Of a stretch of 64,000 nucleotides of DNA, positions 31,001 through 41,363 are shown piece by piece. Position numbers and translations under genes: made by a program. Source of the stretch: Gamsiella multidivaricata (lineage: Eukaryota; Mortierellomycota; Mortierellomycetes; Mortierellales; Mortierellaceae); assembly GCF_025024155.1 (NCBI RefSeq), contig NW_026251756.1:246395-310394 (forward strand). The letters run 5' to 3'. The notes beneath the pieces are model-generated. The model worked only from the letters and a program-made list of their open reading frames with translations. It did no database searches and was not told where the DNA came from. Within the stretch, counting starts at the first letter, position 1. Each line of letters starts with the position of its first letter.

Positions 31001-32194
31001 GACTACGACACTCCATGGAACCGGCGACCACCTGACTGAAATTCGAAACGTCCTTGGAAGCAAGGAGGACATAGCACAACTTTGGCCAGATGTCGATCCC
31101 CGTGACATCAAGACACTCACCCTCGATGCCGGTCAGGCTTTTGTAGTAGGCGCCTACGCACATCTACCACAATCAAGCAAAGGCAAGGATCCAGTGCTTG
31201 GTGCTGTATCAACCTTTGAGGCCCCGTCCACCATTGCGTCTCCTACAACACCAATGGCACCACCGCCAGTGCAGGACTCGACACAATCACCATCTTCAGC
31301 GGCGCACCACAACAAGACGCCTCATCATAATCTTACCGTAAACCAAAAGGCGGTAATGCAGCCCACATTTCGATACCGGCGATGGCTCCAGGAAGCGAGT
31401 AAGGTGGTTCCTGAGGGCCAACCACAGTCTATTGAGCAAATCGAGTCCCAGCTTCCTCCTCTTCGAGGTCCAGAGGCTAGTGTAACCAACTATGTCGCAA
31501 GACTGGAACAAGTTGAGGACCAACTGATGGAGTTTTACAATGGGAACAACAATCGATCCAAGAAAAATACGTGGGACATGGAGCGTGCCAAACACATCGA
31601 ATACCAGGCCATTGCCAACAGTTTACTCAAGATCGTTGGTGTGGGCCTGGGTGATTTCAGAAGCTCGAAGCGGCTATCATCTCTGCATGGGACGTTTTTG
31701 TCTTACTTCATCCCTCTGGTAGGCAAAGTATTTATTTTTATCATCTATAACACCTTCAAAAAACCGACCGCAAATGAGTAACATTTTTTTCTTAATTTTA
31801 TACATAGGCGCGCTCCCTCGGATACGTTGTTGTTGGTATTGAAGAGTACTATACTTCAAAAAAATGCCCGAACTATGAGGAGTTTGTGGCCCAGGTGACC
31901 ATACGCTAGCTCTTCTGCCCCCACTGTGGCAAGTATTATCACAGAGATGTTATGGCGGCGCAAAACATGTCCAATATCGTCCAAGGGCACCTTTTGGAGC
32001 AGAAAAGACCTCTCTACTTGCAGCCCAAAACAGCAGATGGAAGGTATCCCTGGATCGAACCGTCGACATCCGATCAAGGGGCAGTTGATGGAATCAGCAA
32101 GTCCACTGGAAGCACGAGTGCTCGCAAGAAACGATCGTCTCCCGCAACCCCAACATCAAGGAAACGCCCTACCAAGATGGCTAAAGAACTTTAA
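28071..32194 (+). pseudogene. PIN/XPG nuclease fused to Fanzor/TnpB-like RuvC nuclease (broken)
   Basis: N-terminal XPG/FEN1 fold: MGLKGWFPFICKKGYEP, VIVYVDGAQAQEKEHT, then ETEADVAIARDC, VVSADSDMMAYPS and LTALAVVSGNDYGKS with a helix-hairpin-like SLGAATNYSVIKAI. A basic linker follows (KPKVKPKPKFKIK) with a helical block. The C-terminal half is Fanzor/TnpB-like: RTDGFHLQLLCFKRREL, RuvC-I TLTLDAGQAFVVGAYA (Asp codon 31125), VGVGLGDF at the RuvC-II strand without the usual Glu, then VVVGIEEYYTSKKCP, FCPHCGKYYHRDVMAAQN (zinc ribbon and RuvC-III Asp, codon 31946). Lesions: a frameshift near 28425, TAG at 28544, frameshifts near 29990 and between 30480 and 30550, TAG at 31907, and a ribbon Cys changed to Tyr (CPNY). 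Introns at about 28837-28915, 29161-29251, 30313-30411 and 31719-31807. One unit or two adjacent genes is discussed in the findings. Confidence 0.75.
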
Positions 32195-32413
32195 TTATTG
32201 TGTGTCAGGTCACACACACCCAAATGCCGATAATAGCAACGATTTTTACGATTTAGGTGACGTAATTGTAGATTTCATAGTGCTATAGTCGTGGGGTGAG
32301 GCCATCATCGCTCAGCTGTCATCTGTCAACGACATCTCCTTCCCTGATCACTCCTGCATCCACTCATTCAGACAATATAGTATATCCACGGCAGGAAAAA
32401 CAACAACAACACG

Positions 32414-33447
32414 ATGTTCCACAAACTCACGCTCCTCGCCGTCACCCTCCTGGTTACCATCCAGTCGGTGGCAGCTTTCAACGTGGTCGTGCCTGCCCAG
32501 GAGCGCCGATGCTTCTTTGAGGTCCTTGAGAAGGGCGACAACCTCCACGTTTCGTTCCAAGTCGGCGAAGGTGGTCATCTCGACATTGATTTCTGGGTAA
32601 TGATCATTCTGGATAGGGGCTGATTTGCCTGTTTGAAGCTATTAGACAGGGAACACACGATCGCGCTCCTCCACCGCGTCGTTGCACATGCGACGGTTTG
32701 CAGAAGATGGCTATGGACCTCGGCCGAAAACAAAATGAAGACGCTGTTAGAATCCTGTATACTGACCTTTGGCCTTTCATTACTGACCTTGTACTCGTAC
32801 GCGACCTCTCACTATAGATGACTGACCCCGATGGTACCCTTGTCGAGGATGCGACTAAGTCCGCCTCGGCTACGTACAACCATGAGGCCAAGGTCAGCGG
32901 CAAGCACGAGTACTGCTTCAGCAATCAATTCTCGACTGTCACCGAAAAGACTGTTGGATTCAATGTTCTGGTTATGAAGCCCTACAAGGAGGACCCAAGT
33001 ATGCAATGTCTATGTCTATGTCTATGTCTTGAAAGGTCACTCTTCTTTTATTATAGTCGGTTTGCTGACAGTTCTGACATTCTTATTTCTCGATAATAGC
33101 GCACAAGATTGATCCTTTGGAGAACGAGATCCGCGAGTTGGCTGCCGGTATTCAGGAGATCAGGAACGAGCAGGAGTACACCTTGGCCCGTGAGAGAACG
33201 CATCGTAACAGTACGTTTTTTGACGTTCATCATTCAGGACCCAATTGATCCAAAGATCACGACATACCTCTGCTGCAGGGACTATTGCGCTAACGCTGAT
33301 ACTTCTTCATTTCCCACAATAGCTGCTGAGAGCACAAACTCGCGTGTTGTGTGGTGGTCGCTCTTCCAGTCTGGCATTCTTTTCCTTGTCTGCGTTTTCC
33401 AAATCACGTACCTCAAGCGATTCTTTGAGGTCAAGCGGGTTGTCTAG
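32414..33447 (+). CDS. EMP24: p24-family cargo receptor Emp24 (p24 beta)
   Basis: p24 proteins cycle between ER and Golgi and load GPI-anchored and other cargo into COPII vesicles. Exons 32414-32596, 32818-32998, 33100-33210 and 33323-33447 give 199 residues, the family length. A signal peptide (LTLLAVTLLVTIQSVAAF) precedes the GOLD domain with its two cysteines (RRCFFEVLEKGDNLHV and HEYCFSNQFS). A coiled coil follows (ENEIRELAAGIQEI), then the highly conserved RERTHRN-TAESTN-RVVWWS, one TM helix and the cytosolic tail YLKRFFEVKRVV. The tail carries the FF COPII-binding motif and a C-terminal VV. The THRN/TAESTN and RFFEV signatures match Emp24 rather than the Erv25/delta type. Confidence 0.92.
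33007..33029 (+). repeat. Microsatellite (TGTCTA)n in an EMP24 intron
   Basis: About four tandem TGTCTA units sit at the start of the second EMP24 intron, just inside the donor site. They do not affect coding. Confidence 0.7.
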
Positions 33448-33844
33448 ATATAGCGGCTTTTATTCTGTTACTTGCTTTCAATATCCTTCATATCGCTGTC
33501 GGACACGCTCTTTCTACCTCGCTGTCCATCCATGGTCGTCTCACCTACATAAACGTAATCAAACCCAGATCTGTTCCTCTCTATGCAGTGGTATGAACTG
33601 GCCCCCAATAATTTGCTCGCATGAACGAGCTGCAATTGCCTGTGAGAGCGCTGAAACGGGAGCGACTCTGTCCAGGTTATGATCTGTGGTTCGACAAAAA
33701 CAATGCGCCCTGTGCTCAGTACGGAAGTGTGGAAATGCTATGGGTGGACTGACTCCATTGTTTCGTTTGCGTTCCTTTTTGTTCGTTCCTTCCATTCCTT
33801 CGCTCTTTTCGCATCCCTACCATCCATTCACTTTTAACCTCACC
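33448..33844. promoter_or_regulatory. Spacer between EMP24 and ARB1
   Basis: This is a non-coding 397-bp spacer between two genes on the same strand, holding the EMP24 terminator and ARB1 promoter. It is T/C-rich just before the ARB1 ATG (33771-33835). Nothing else is seen. Confidence 0.4.
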
Positions 33845-35647
33845 ATGGAAACCACCGAGATGAGTGAGGAGTAAGACTCATTGTCTACACAATCAGTCTC
33901 AAGCGGCGCATCCAAGTGGTCCTGTGTTTGCCTTTAGTGCTCACCGTCCTGTTTTCTTTTTTTTTCTTTCCTAGGCAGGCGCGGGAGACCATCACCCGCA
34001 TGTTCCAAGAAATTGGAAACACCCTGAACGGCAAAGGCGATTACTCGGAGAGTGAGGAGGAAACTGACAGCGATACTGGCGCACAAGGTAGCATTGCCGT
34101 GAGACTTAATTCCTATGTCGTTACCACATTCAAATCCCCAGTTTTGTCTGAACCCTGCTGCTTATCTTCTGCACGATCTAGCCGCACCGTCAGCAGGTTC
34201 ATCGAATGGTCAAACCGACGGCAACCGCGCAGCAGAACCACCACAGAAAAAGAAGAAAAAGAAGAAGAAAAAGAAAGCCGCCAACAAGCCAGATCTTGAG
34301 GACATTCTTGAGAATGCCGAGGCACTTGAACCTGAGGACCCCTTCGACATGTATGTTTATAATATTTCGGGATTTATTCAAATTGCACTAATCAGCAGTA
34401 GCATTGCCTGCCACCAATCTTCGATCTGTGAACTTTTAATCTAACTGACTTTACCTATACCTTTTCTCTTGCATATCGCGACGCTCAACAGGTCAAAGTC
34501 CATTGCCGAACGAGTCGAGATTGCCGTGACCAGATTCCGCAAGAACCGAAAGTTCAGCCCTGAACGCGCCAAGATCCTTTCCACTTATCTCGACTATGGC
34601 GGCATTCGCTCCGGCCCCAAGAGCTTCCAAGGAGGAGCGGTCAAATCCGGAGGTCCTGATGATGATGGCGAAGTCGATTTCGAGGCGCTTAACGCAGGAA
34701 TTGATCTAGTAGAGTTGCCTGAGGATGGTCAGGAGATCGATTTTTCGAACGTGGTAACCACATTCTTGTCACAACACTTCCTGAAAAACACGGGATGGAT
34801 CGACATGGTGTACTACAGAGATACGCCCCTCGTCGTCGCAGCCTTACTGAACTACTTCTTGATCCGCAATGTCGTGCCAGAGCATGAGGCAGATCTTCGT
34901 GCTGCACTGGCAGTGGCCGTTCAAGCGCAGATTGAACTACCTTTCATCAAGATGATCAGCAATGGATGGCCAAGTCGATACGACAAGGCCTGCTCGCTCC
35001 TGTACGGTGGCGAGTGGTATGGATTCCTGGATAACGAGTGGCAGGATCAGCGTGTTTTGATCGATACAATGGGCATGGATAGACTCACTGCAGAGAAAAT
35101 CGTGCAGTCCTTGACTGGCCCAGATGTGGATATCCACACTATCAAGGTTAGCCCACGCGAATTCTTGGACCTAGAGATCATCAACGTGGATCTGCCTGAC
35201 GGGATCGCGGCTACAGGCGACAGTCCAGCGCGCGCTGAATCGCCAGTTGTGATGCCGGAAGAAGAAGAGGCACGAATAGTTGCCATGGTCGACAAGATGC
35301 TGCTTGGTGGATCCGAGGCTCCTACGTCGCAACCAGATGAGACCGAATCGAATGGACCTGAGATAGAGGAGGCGGTCATACATATCCCTGCGCTTGCTAA
35401 GGTGACCTTCGCAGAGTGGGACTCTGATCTACCAAGGGAGGAGCAGCAACCAATCGACCGGCGTCGCAAGGTCCAGGTGTATTTCGACCCCAGTATCGCC
35501 ACAAAAATGATGCAAAGAATGAGGGTCCAGGCCTATGTCTATACTCTGTCAAATGGCATGTCGTACCTGGAACAGGCGTCCGTCTATCCCACCTTCTACT
35601 TGGAGGCGGACGAAATCGAGGGATCTATCGATGATACTGACGATTGA
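33845..35647 (+). CDS. ARB1: Argonaute siRNA chaperone (ARC) complex subunit Arb1
   Basis: In fission yeast Arb1 with Arb2 holds Ago1 carrying duplex siRNA and is needed for RNAi-directed heterochromatin. Exons 33845-33870, 33975-34087, 34182-34350 and 34492-35647 give 487 residues. The acidic N-terminus is followed by a run of ten lysines (QKKKK) and the conserved core: AVTRFRKNRKFSPERAKIL, YLDYGGI, FLSQHFLKNTGWIDMVYYRD, LLNYFLIRNVVPEHEADL, and KACSLLYGGEWYGFLD. The C-terminal half (FDPSIATKMMQRMRVQAYVY, YLEQASVYPTFYLEADE) also fits the family. The family assignment rests on pattern recognition of the FRKNRKFS, GGI and LFGG-like motifs. The first exon is only 26 bp (MSEE region) and so is less certain. 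Confidence 0.8.
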
Positions 35648-35844
35648 ACCTGTTGGCCATCCCGCGCCTGTTGCATACAATGGGGGAAAGAGAGGGGGAG
35701 GAGAAGGAGGAAGAAGAGGAGGGGAGGAGGAGGCGCATCGGTAATATATGCAATATACAGCAGCATAGCATTTCTCACAATAAAAACTGTACCATACTGA
35801 TTATCAAACATTATGCTTTTGTACAATGCTCTTATTCCATGACT

Positions 35845-38085
35845 TCATTGAGATCGAGAGTTGCTAGCTTGGAGATGGTCGGACTCTGGACAACTCGCAA
35901 TACCTCGCTCAACTCTCTGAATCAGATTGTTCAGTCTCGGCACTGTTGAGTGGAATCCAGAGGCTTTCATGCTGTCTAACACCCTCTCTGCTGAAGTCCA
36001 TTGCTGATTCTCTAGACAGTTCTTCAGCAGGGTATAATAAACCTTCCATGGAATCTGACCCCCTTTGGTCCCTGCGAATGTTCTCTGCATGTCCGACAGC
36101 CATTTCTCCGCCTGGTCCATCATCAAGAGATTAGAGTATCCAGAAATCATGATAGAATAGGCGCCTGGCGACATGCCCTCCTTGGTCTCGGTGTTTGCAA
36201 GATGGGCCATTTCCTCCGCCAGACGGACATTGCCGGTCATGAATGCGCCCTGCATCATAGCTCCATACGTGTGGATCGAGGGCCGATGTCCTGCCTGCTG
36301 CATCTCCTCATATGTCTTTTGAGCCTGCTCAAACGCACCAGTCCTGACGAAACCTGCGATCATGGCTGAATACGTGACGCCTGTCATAGGCACGCCACGA
36401 CTTGACATGACCTCCGTGACCTTGAGGGCCGCCTCTGGATCGCGCTGCGAGAAGATCGTGTCAGTGATAATATTATATGTCGTTTCGTTCGGTTGTATGC
36501 CTGACTGAGCCATCCTCTCCATGATTTTGCTCAATGCCTCAAGGTCTCGCAGTGAAAGAAGCCCCTTGATCATGATGTTGTAGGTATCCAATGGCACCTC
36601 AATCTCCCTGCTGGCAGTCATCTCCCCGTAGACAACCTTAGCTCTGTCGGGTTGATGGTTGTAGAACAGCCCGGACAACACGGTGTTATAGAGTACTGGG
36701 GTCGGTTTGATTGAGTGCGGTTTCGCCTGCATTACTGTCCAGAGGTCCATGGCCGAGTCCGGATTATGTGCCCCAAAGTAGCCGTTCATCATGCTCCCGA
36801 AGCTATACGAGTCCGGTCTGATCTTTGGATCCTGCAGCATCTGATTCCATAAATCCATGGCCGCAAGAAATTGCCTCGGTTCCTTACAGAGTGCCGAGAG
36901 GAGTGAGTTGAGGAGTACTAGGCTTGGGTCGATTCCTGACTGATACGTGGTCCGAAGATAGATCTGTGTGGCCTCTTTACAAAGACCAGCCTCCACCAAT
37001 CCCGAAACGACACATGAGATCGTGAACTCCTCCGCAGGAAACCCGATGTCAAGCGTATGGTTCAACAGCGCCAACGCCTCTTCGGGCCGCTTCATCTTAA
37101 ATCGGGACTCAAGAAGATGTGTAAACCGTCTCGAATTGGGTGGACATGTGTTGTTCTGGGTATTGTAAAAAATGGCCTTTACACGGTTGATCTGTTCGCT
37201 CGAGAGCTGAAGTCCCTTGGTCCACTTGAGAAACTGGTCCATGTAATGCGCGAGTCCATTATCTTGGAGTCCGACAAGCTCTTGAAGCGCAGCCTCGTTC
37301 TCGCTCTTCATGTACATCGCTACCCGAAGGGCAAGTGTCCTCTGGAGCACACCCATCCTCCGCGGCTCCTTCGCCAAAAGGTCCATGATATCCTGAGCAT
37401 CCTGGTACTTTTTCCGCTTTATATGGCAGTAGATCAGGTCATTGTAATAGTCGGTGTTGAAGGGTACAGAGCGCTTCTTCAACTCCATCATGAGAAGGTG
37501 GAGTTTCGCTGCTACGTCCTTGGTCATGTCCTTGCTGCTGAGCCATTGACAAAGCCGAAGGCGATCCGCGTCACCAACAACTTTCTTGTCGTTGAGGTGG
37601 TCCTGGTATATCCGCCAATAATCCGTGTTTGGGTCCATTGATGATGGATTAGGGATAATGCCTGGCTTCTCGAGTTCGGCTGAGGTAGTAGCGGCTGTAG
37701 ACTTGGCGGTGGCATGTCGAGAAGTTCGGGTACTGGTCCTCCTGGATGGCTGACCATTTGGATGCGTGCTTTCTGAGGCTTGGGATCGCGGCGGTACCGG
37801 GACGTGCCAAGGGTCCTGGATGGAGACCTTTTCTCTGCCGTTAGATACTGAGGTTCGTGTTGCTGGGTTATGAGAGTGCAAGTGCCGTTGACCAAGAGGA
37901 CGTCGACTCCGGTGGTGGAAGACGTTGCGAGTCGAGCATGATAGCGTCCGCATTTGAAGCAGAAGTTGGACCCATTGATGGGCTATCGTTCCTGAGTCGT
38001 GCTGTGTCCAACCAATTGTCGGCTGCAGGACTGGTCTAGGGCGAACAGCTATTGGTAGCCGGCTGGTAATCCTTGCGACGCTCAT
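35845..38085 (-). CDS. Mitochondrial pentatricopeptide-repeat (PPR) protein
   Basis: This is a single-exon gene of 746 residues. The N-terminus (MSVARITSRLPIAVRPRPVL) is Arg-rich without acids, typical of a mitochondrial targeting peptide. From about residue 150 onward, PPR motifs follow in series: VLYNTVLSGLFYNHQPDRAK, DTYNIMIKGLLSLRDLEALS, TTYNIITDTIFSQRDPEAAL, VTYSAMIAGFVRTGAFEQAQ, and HTYGAMMQGAFMTGNVRLA. This periodicity of about 35 residues binds single-stranded RNA one base per repeat. The likely role is organellar mRNA processing, stability or translation. The target cannot be read, and fungal PPR orthology is weak. Its stop is convergent with ARB1, with about 200 bp between them. Confidence 0.88.
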   Translation of the reverse strand: MSVARITSRLPIAVRPRPVLQPTIGWTQHDSGTIAHQWVQLLLQMRTLSCSTRNVFHHRSRRPLGQRHLHSHNPATRTSVSNGREKVSIQDPWHVPVPPRSQASESTHPNGQPSRRTSTRTSRHATAKSTAATTSAELEKPGIIPNPSSMDPNTDYWRIYQDHLNDKKVVGDADRLRLCQWLSSKDMTKDVAAKLHLLMMELKKRSVPFNTDYYNDLIYCHIKRKKYQDAQDIMDLLAKEPRRMGVLQRTLALRVAMYMKSENEAALQELVGLQDNGLAHYMDQFLKWTKGLQLSSEQINRVKAIFYNTQNNTCPPNSRRFTHLLESRFKMKRPEEALALLNHTLDIGFPAEEFTISCVVSGLVEAGLCKEATQIYLRTTYQSGIDPSLVLLNSLLSALCKEPRQFLAAMDLWNQMLQDPKIRPDSYSFGSMMNGYFGAHNPDSAMDLWTVMQAKPHSIKPTPVLYNTVLSGLFYNHQPDRAKVVYGEMTASREIEVPLDTYNIMIKGLLSLRDLEALSKIMERMAQSGIQPNETTYNIITDTIFSQRDPEAALKVTEVMSSRGVPMTGVTYSAMIAGFVRTGAFEQAQKTYEEMQQAGHRPSIHTYGAMMQGAFMTGNVRLAEEMAHLANTETKEGMSPGAYSIMISGYSNLLMMDQAEKWLSDMQRTFAGTKGGQIPWKVYYTLLKNCLENQQWTSAERVLDSMKASGFHSTVPRLNNLIQRVERGIASCPESDHLQASNSRSQ

Positions 38086-38266
38086 GCTTGGTGGATGAGC
38101 GATCTGGTCATTACCGGCCTGGGGCGATTAGAAGCGTGTTCATGAACTATGGCTTGTGGCTTACCGTTTTTTATTGAAGGCAGACTAGGTCAAACTGTTT
38201 GTCCCTCGACCATTCGTTACACCTCCTCCAGCATCACAGCAAAGTAGTATACTATCAAGACCTGCA

Positions 38267-40015
38267 ATGTCAACAGCGACTGAGAACGCCAATGGCAACA
38301 GCATTGGGGCCGATGTTATAGCCACAGAAGCTCTCAATGGGTCTGACAGTACCACGGACAACAGCGACGCCAAGAAAGAGGTTTCCCTAAAGCAGCTTTA
38401 TGAACAATCGACACAGTACAACCATTGGCGATACACGCAGAGTGCATTGGATGAACTGAGGAGCAAGGCCAATCAGGAAGTTATCGCCATCATCCGAGAA
38501 AATATTAGGGAGGAGCGCGAACAGGTATCAACGAGCCTGAGTCTTCATCGCGTATCGTAATTGACCTGCTTCAGCATGTTTACCAGCCATGCTTTTCCAT
38601 TGATGATGCCGTAGAGGATTGCACAAGGGCTGACAGTTGATGATTTGCCTCAGGATCTCAATTTCCTGACAGTGGAGGAGGAATTGGCCTTGCTCGGATT
38701 CTACCAGCGCAGGATCGTGCAGATCTTCCGGTACTGGAAGCTCCCATCTTACGTGACGGTACTGGAACGGCTGTATGCAGCATTATTTGAAGTGCTTTGA
38801 AACGCAGCTGAAATGCCGATTGAGATTGCAACGGGGGCTTATGGGCATGGACTGAAGCGGTTCATTTTCTATGAGTCTCTCTAGGCAACGGCAATCGTTT
38901 ACATGAAGCGGTTCTTCTTGGAAAACACTATCATGGATTATCACCCCAAGGATGTCATGTAACGTCCAGAATGCTATCTCGGCGTAGGCTGTAAATGATG
39001 GAGCAAGACAACCACGCAATGAACTCAGCTTTGCCTTTATACAACGATTAGGCTAACGTGCATGTTCCTGGCGCGGAAGACTGAGAACTTCCTCATGACC
39101 ATCGACGACTTCTCCAGCGTCTTCAAGAGCGGAGCAGATCCGATTCTGAATCTCGAGTTCTTGGTCTGCAAGAACTTGCGCTTCCATTTTGCAGTCCACC
39201 ACCCGTATCGTCCTTGCCTCGGTTTCTTTTACGACATGCAGGTACGTTTATTGGGCCCATTCCTTGCGGCGAACATTATTTGATCCACATCGTTGGTAGT
39301 GTATTTGCTAATGTATATATCCCATCCATAGGCCGTTACGGACAATATGGAAAAGCTGCAAAAAGTGTACGAGGTAGCCTTGAAGTTGATCGACACCTCT
39401 CTCTATACAGATCTGTGCTTCCTATACCAGCCCTCGCAGATTGCCCTGGCAGCCATGAGGATAGCAGCAAAGGACGAATCCTATGATTTTGAGAGGTACA
39501 CGCAGAATCAAGGCTATATGCCAGTATATCGATAATATTTTGCACTCTAGGTTCGCTTATTTATTGACTATTGCTTTTGCGCGGACGGTACCTTAGGTAT
39601 GCCAACTATAAGTTCAAGTCGAATGAAAGTGCAACGCAAAAGTACAATGAGACCCTGCTACCGATTCTACAGGAGATCGAGCGAGTCCTGAGCGAGGATC
39701 CGCGGTGCATAGAAGTGGATAAGGTGGTGGCAACAGGAATCGATGAGCGGCTCAAGCTCTGCAAGGACCCGGCCAGGAATCCAGACAGTCTCATGTAAGC
39801 CAGCAATTTCCTCTCCATACTGACATCTGTAAGGACTTGTATCAAGCGAATCTGACGTCTGTTATCTTTTGCTACTGTTCGTGGTTAAATGGGAATATAG
39901 TTATAGCAAGAGAAAGAGGACAGAGCCAAATGGCGACGACGACGACGACGACGACGATGACAGTGATGATCGTCCTGAGAAGCGGGCGAAACTAGATGGT
40001 AGCTCACCTGAATAA
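38267..40015 (+). CDS. CCNH: Cyclin H (CDK-activating kinase / TFIIH)
   Basis: Cyclin H activates Cdk7 in the CAK module of TFIIH, which phosphorylates the RNA polymerase II CTD and cell-cycle CDKs. Seven exons (38267-38524, 38615-38758, 38885-38958, 39052-39241, 39332-39495, 39597-39794, 39901-40015) give 380 residues. Landmarks are LYEQSTQYNHWRYTQSALDE, LTVEEELALLGFYQRRIVQI, IVYMKRFFLENTIMDYHPKD, MLTCMFLARKTENF, the second cyclin box NLRFHFAVHHPYRP, and LCFLYQPSQIALAAM. The C-terminus is a nuclear-type basic/acidic tail encoded by a (GAC)n microsatellite near 39935-39958. It is divergent from the PPR gene, with 181 bp between their ATGs. Confidence 0.94.
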
Positions 40016-40181
40016 AGTAAAGGCGGTGCTTGTTTGTGTTCAATTGCAATGTATTTTCCTTCATAGGCATGACTTTTTAAAATATTTCTTTGTAAAAGTA
40101 CAAGCGGACACCTGGTCTATCTCTATTCAAAGATGCATCGTTTGCTTGCAAGTGTTCTATTCAGTCCGTCAAGGGAAGAAC

Positions 40182-41363
40182 CTAGTTGATCAAAGGGATG
40201 CCGGTCTTGGCTCTGGCCTTGTAGTCGCGATAGCTCTGTCCAAAGAAGCGGACGAGGAGTTGCTCCTCGTATTGGATCCTCTCTGAGAAGAAGCGATGTA
40301 ATACCACAGCGAAGCCGAGGAAGCAGACCGGGTTCATCATCATGAGCTGCGATCCCAGAGCCCAGTAGTAGAATCCAAAGTAGGATGGGTGCCTCAGGAC
40401 GCTAAAGAAGGACATTCAAACAAAGTGTTCATTTGGCTGATTAGGTTCATGATAATACGATCATTGCGGAGACCATCCTTTGGTCATAATTAGACTGAAA
40501 CAAAGCCCTCCCACAGCTCCATAAAACGATGTATCCATACACCTTACACACAAGAAAGGTGCCGCGACAACGTCATAAGGGAGTCCTCTCCTCCCCATCC
40601 TTACCTGTAGACGCCCTCCGTCACCAGGACATGGTGCTCCTCCTTGTAAAACTCGACATGGTGGGAAAAGTTGGACTTTGCCGAAAACATAGCCAGGGTC
40701 CGCGCTGCTTGGCCCACTAATACGAGCACGAATCCAATCTTGTTAAGGATACCCCAGGACTTCATCTGAGGGAAGAAGTACAGCTCAATCAAGAACTCGG
40801 TTACGCCACTGACGGTTGCCAACGTATACTCAGGGCTATGGTTCAGCAAGAAGGCTATAAATTGGACACAAAGAAACAATGATGAGAAGGTTTAAAGGAA
40901 GTTGCATCAACCGAAAAAATGGCCATGATGCATTCGGGCAAATGGAAGTATTGTATGATTATCCAACATTACAGTCCAGCTTGAGCTTGGTCGGATTGAA
41001 CAGCGCAATCGCAATGTATTCCAGCGCATGGAAGACTCCCAGCGCAGCGAGGAACAGCCAAAACTGTGGGATTGTCGTGTTGACAAGAGTTGCCAGGATC
41101 GCACTGGCGCCGAAGAGGGCTCCGAGTCCGAAGCCATAGACTGCGATGTTCTGGGGCGAATTTTCGCCGTCAAAGAGCCGATATTCTGTTATGGATTCTG
41201 GTGCAGAGACCGGTCGAAGGTGTGCCTGTGCCTGTGGAGCAGGGCTGAGCCCTGGTGGCCCTCTGTTGGGCCGAATGGCTGTGGATGAGGTCGAGGGCTG
41301 TGAGGAGGTTGACTGGGCTGTGATGGTGGCATTGGTGTGATCTTGATCTACCGATGTGTCCAT
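40182..41363 (-). CDS. STE14: Protein-S-isoprenylcysteine carboxyl methyltransferase
   Basis: This ER-membrane enzyme methylates the prenylated C-terminal cysteine of CAAX proteins such as Ras and a-factor-type pheromones, using S-adenosylmethionine. Three exons on the minus strand start at the ATG at 41363. The N-terminus is a low-complexity Ser/Pro/Thr region absent from the yeast protein, followed by TM helices (VYGFGLGALFGASAILATLV, FWLFLAALGVFHALEYIAIA). The catalytic C-terminal half carries KSNFSHHVEFYKEEHHVLVT, GVYRVLRHPSYFGFYYWALG and YEEQLLVRFFGQSYRDYKAR, the SAM-binding and active-site signature of the ICMT family. The end (TGIPLIN) matches the usual C-terminus. It is convergent with cyclin H. 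Confidence 0.93.

Noticed and set aside
24500..32500. Terminal inverted repeats for a MULE-nuclease composite element
   Set aside because: Candidate GTGGGGTG-type matches at about 24794 and 32291 are too short and in the wrong relation to be convincing.
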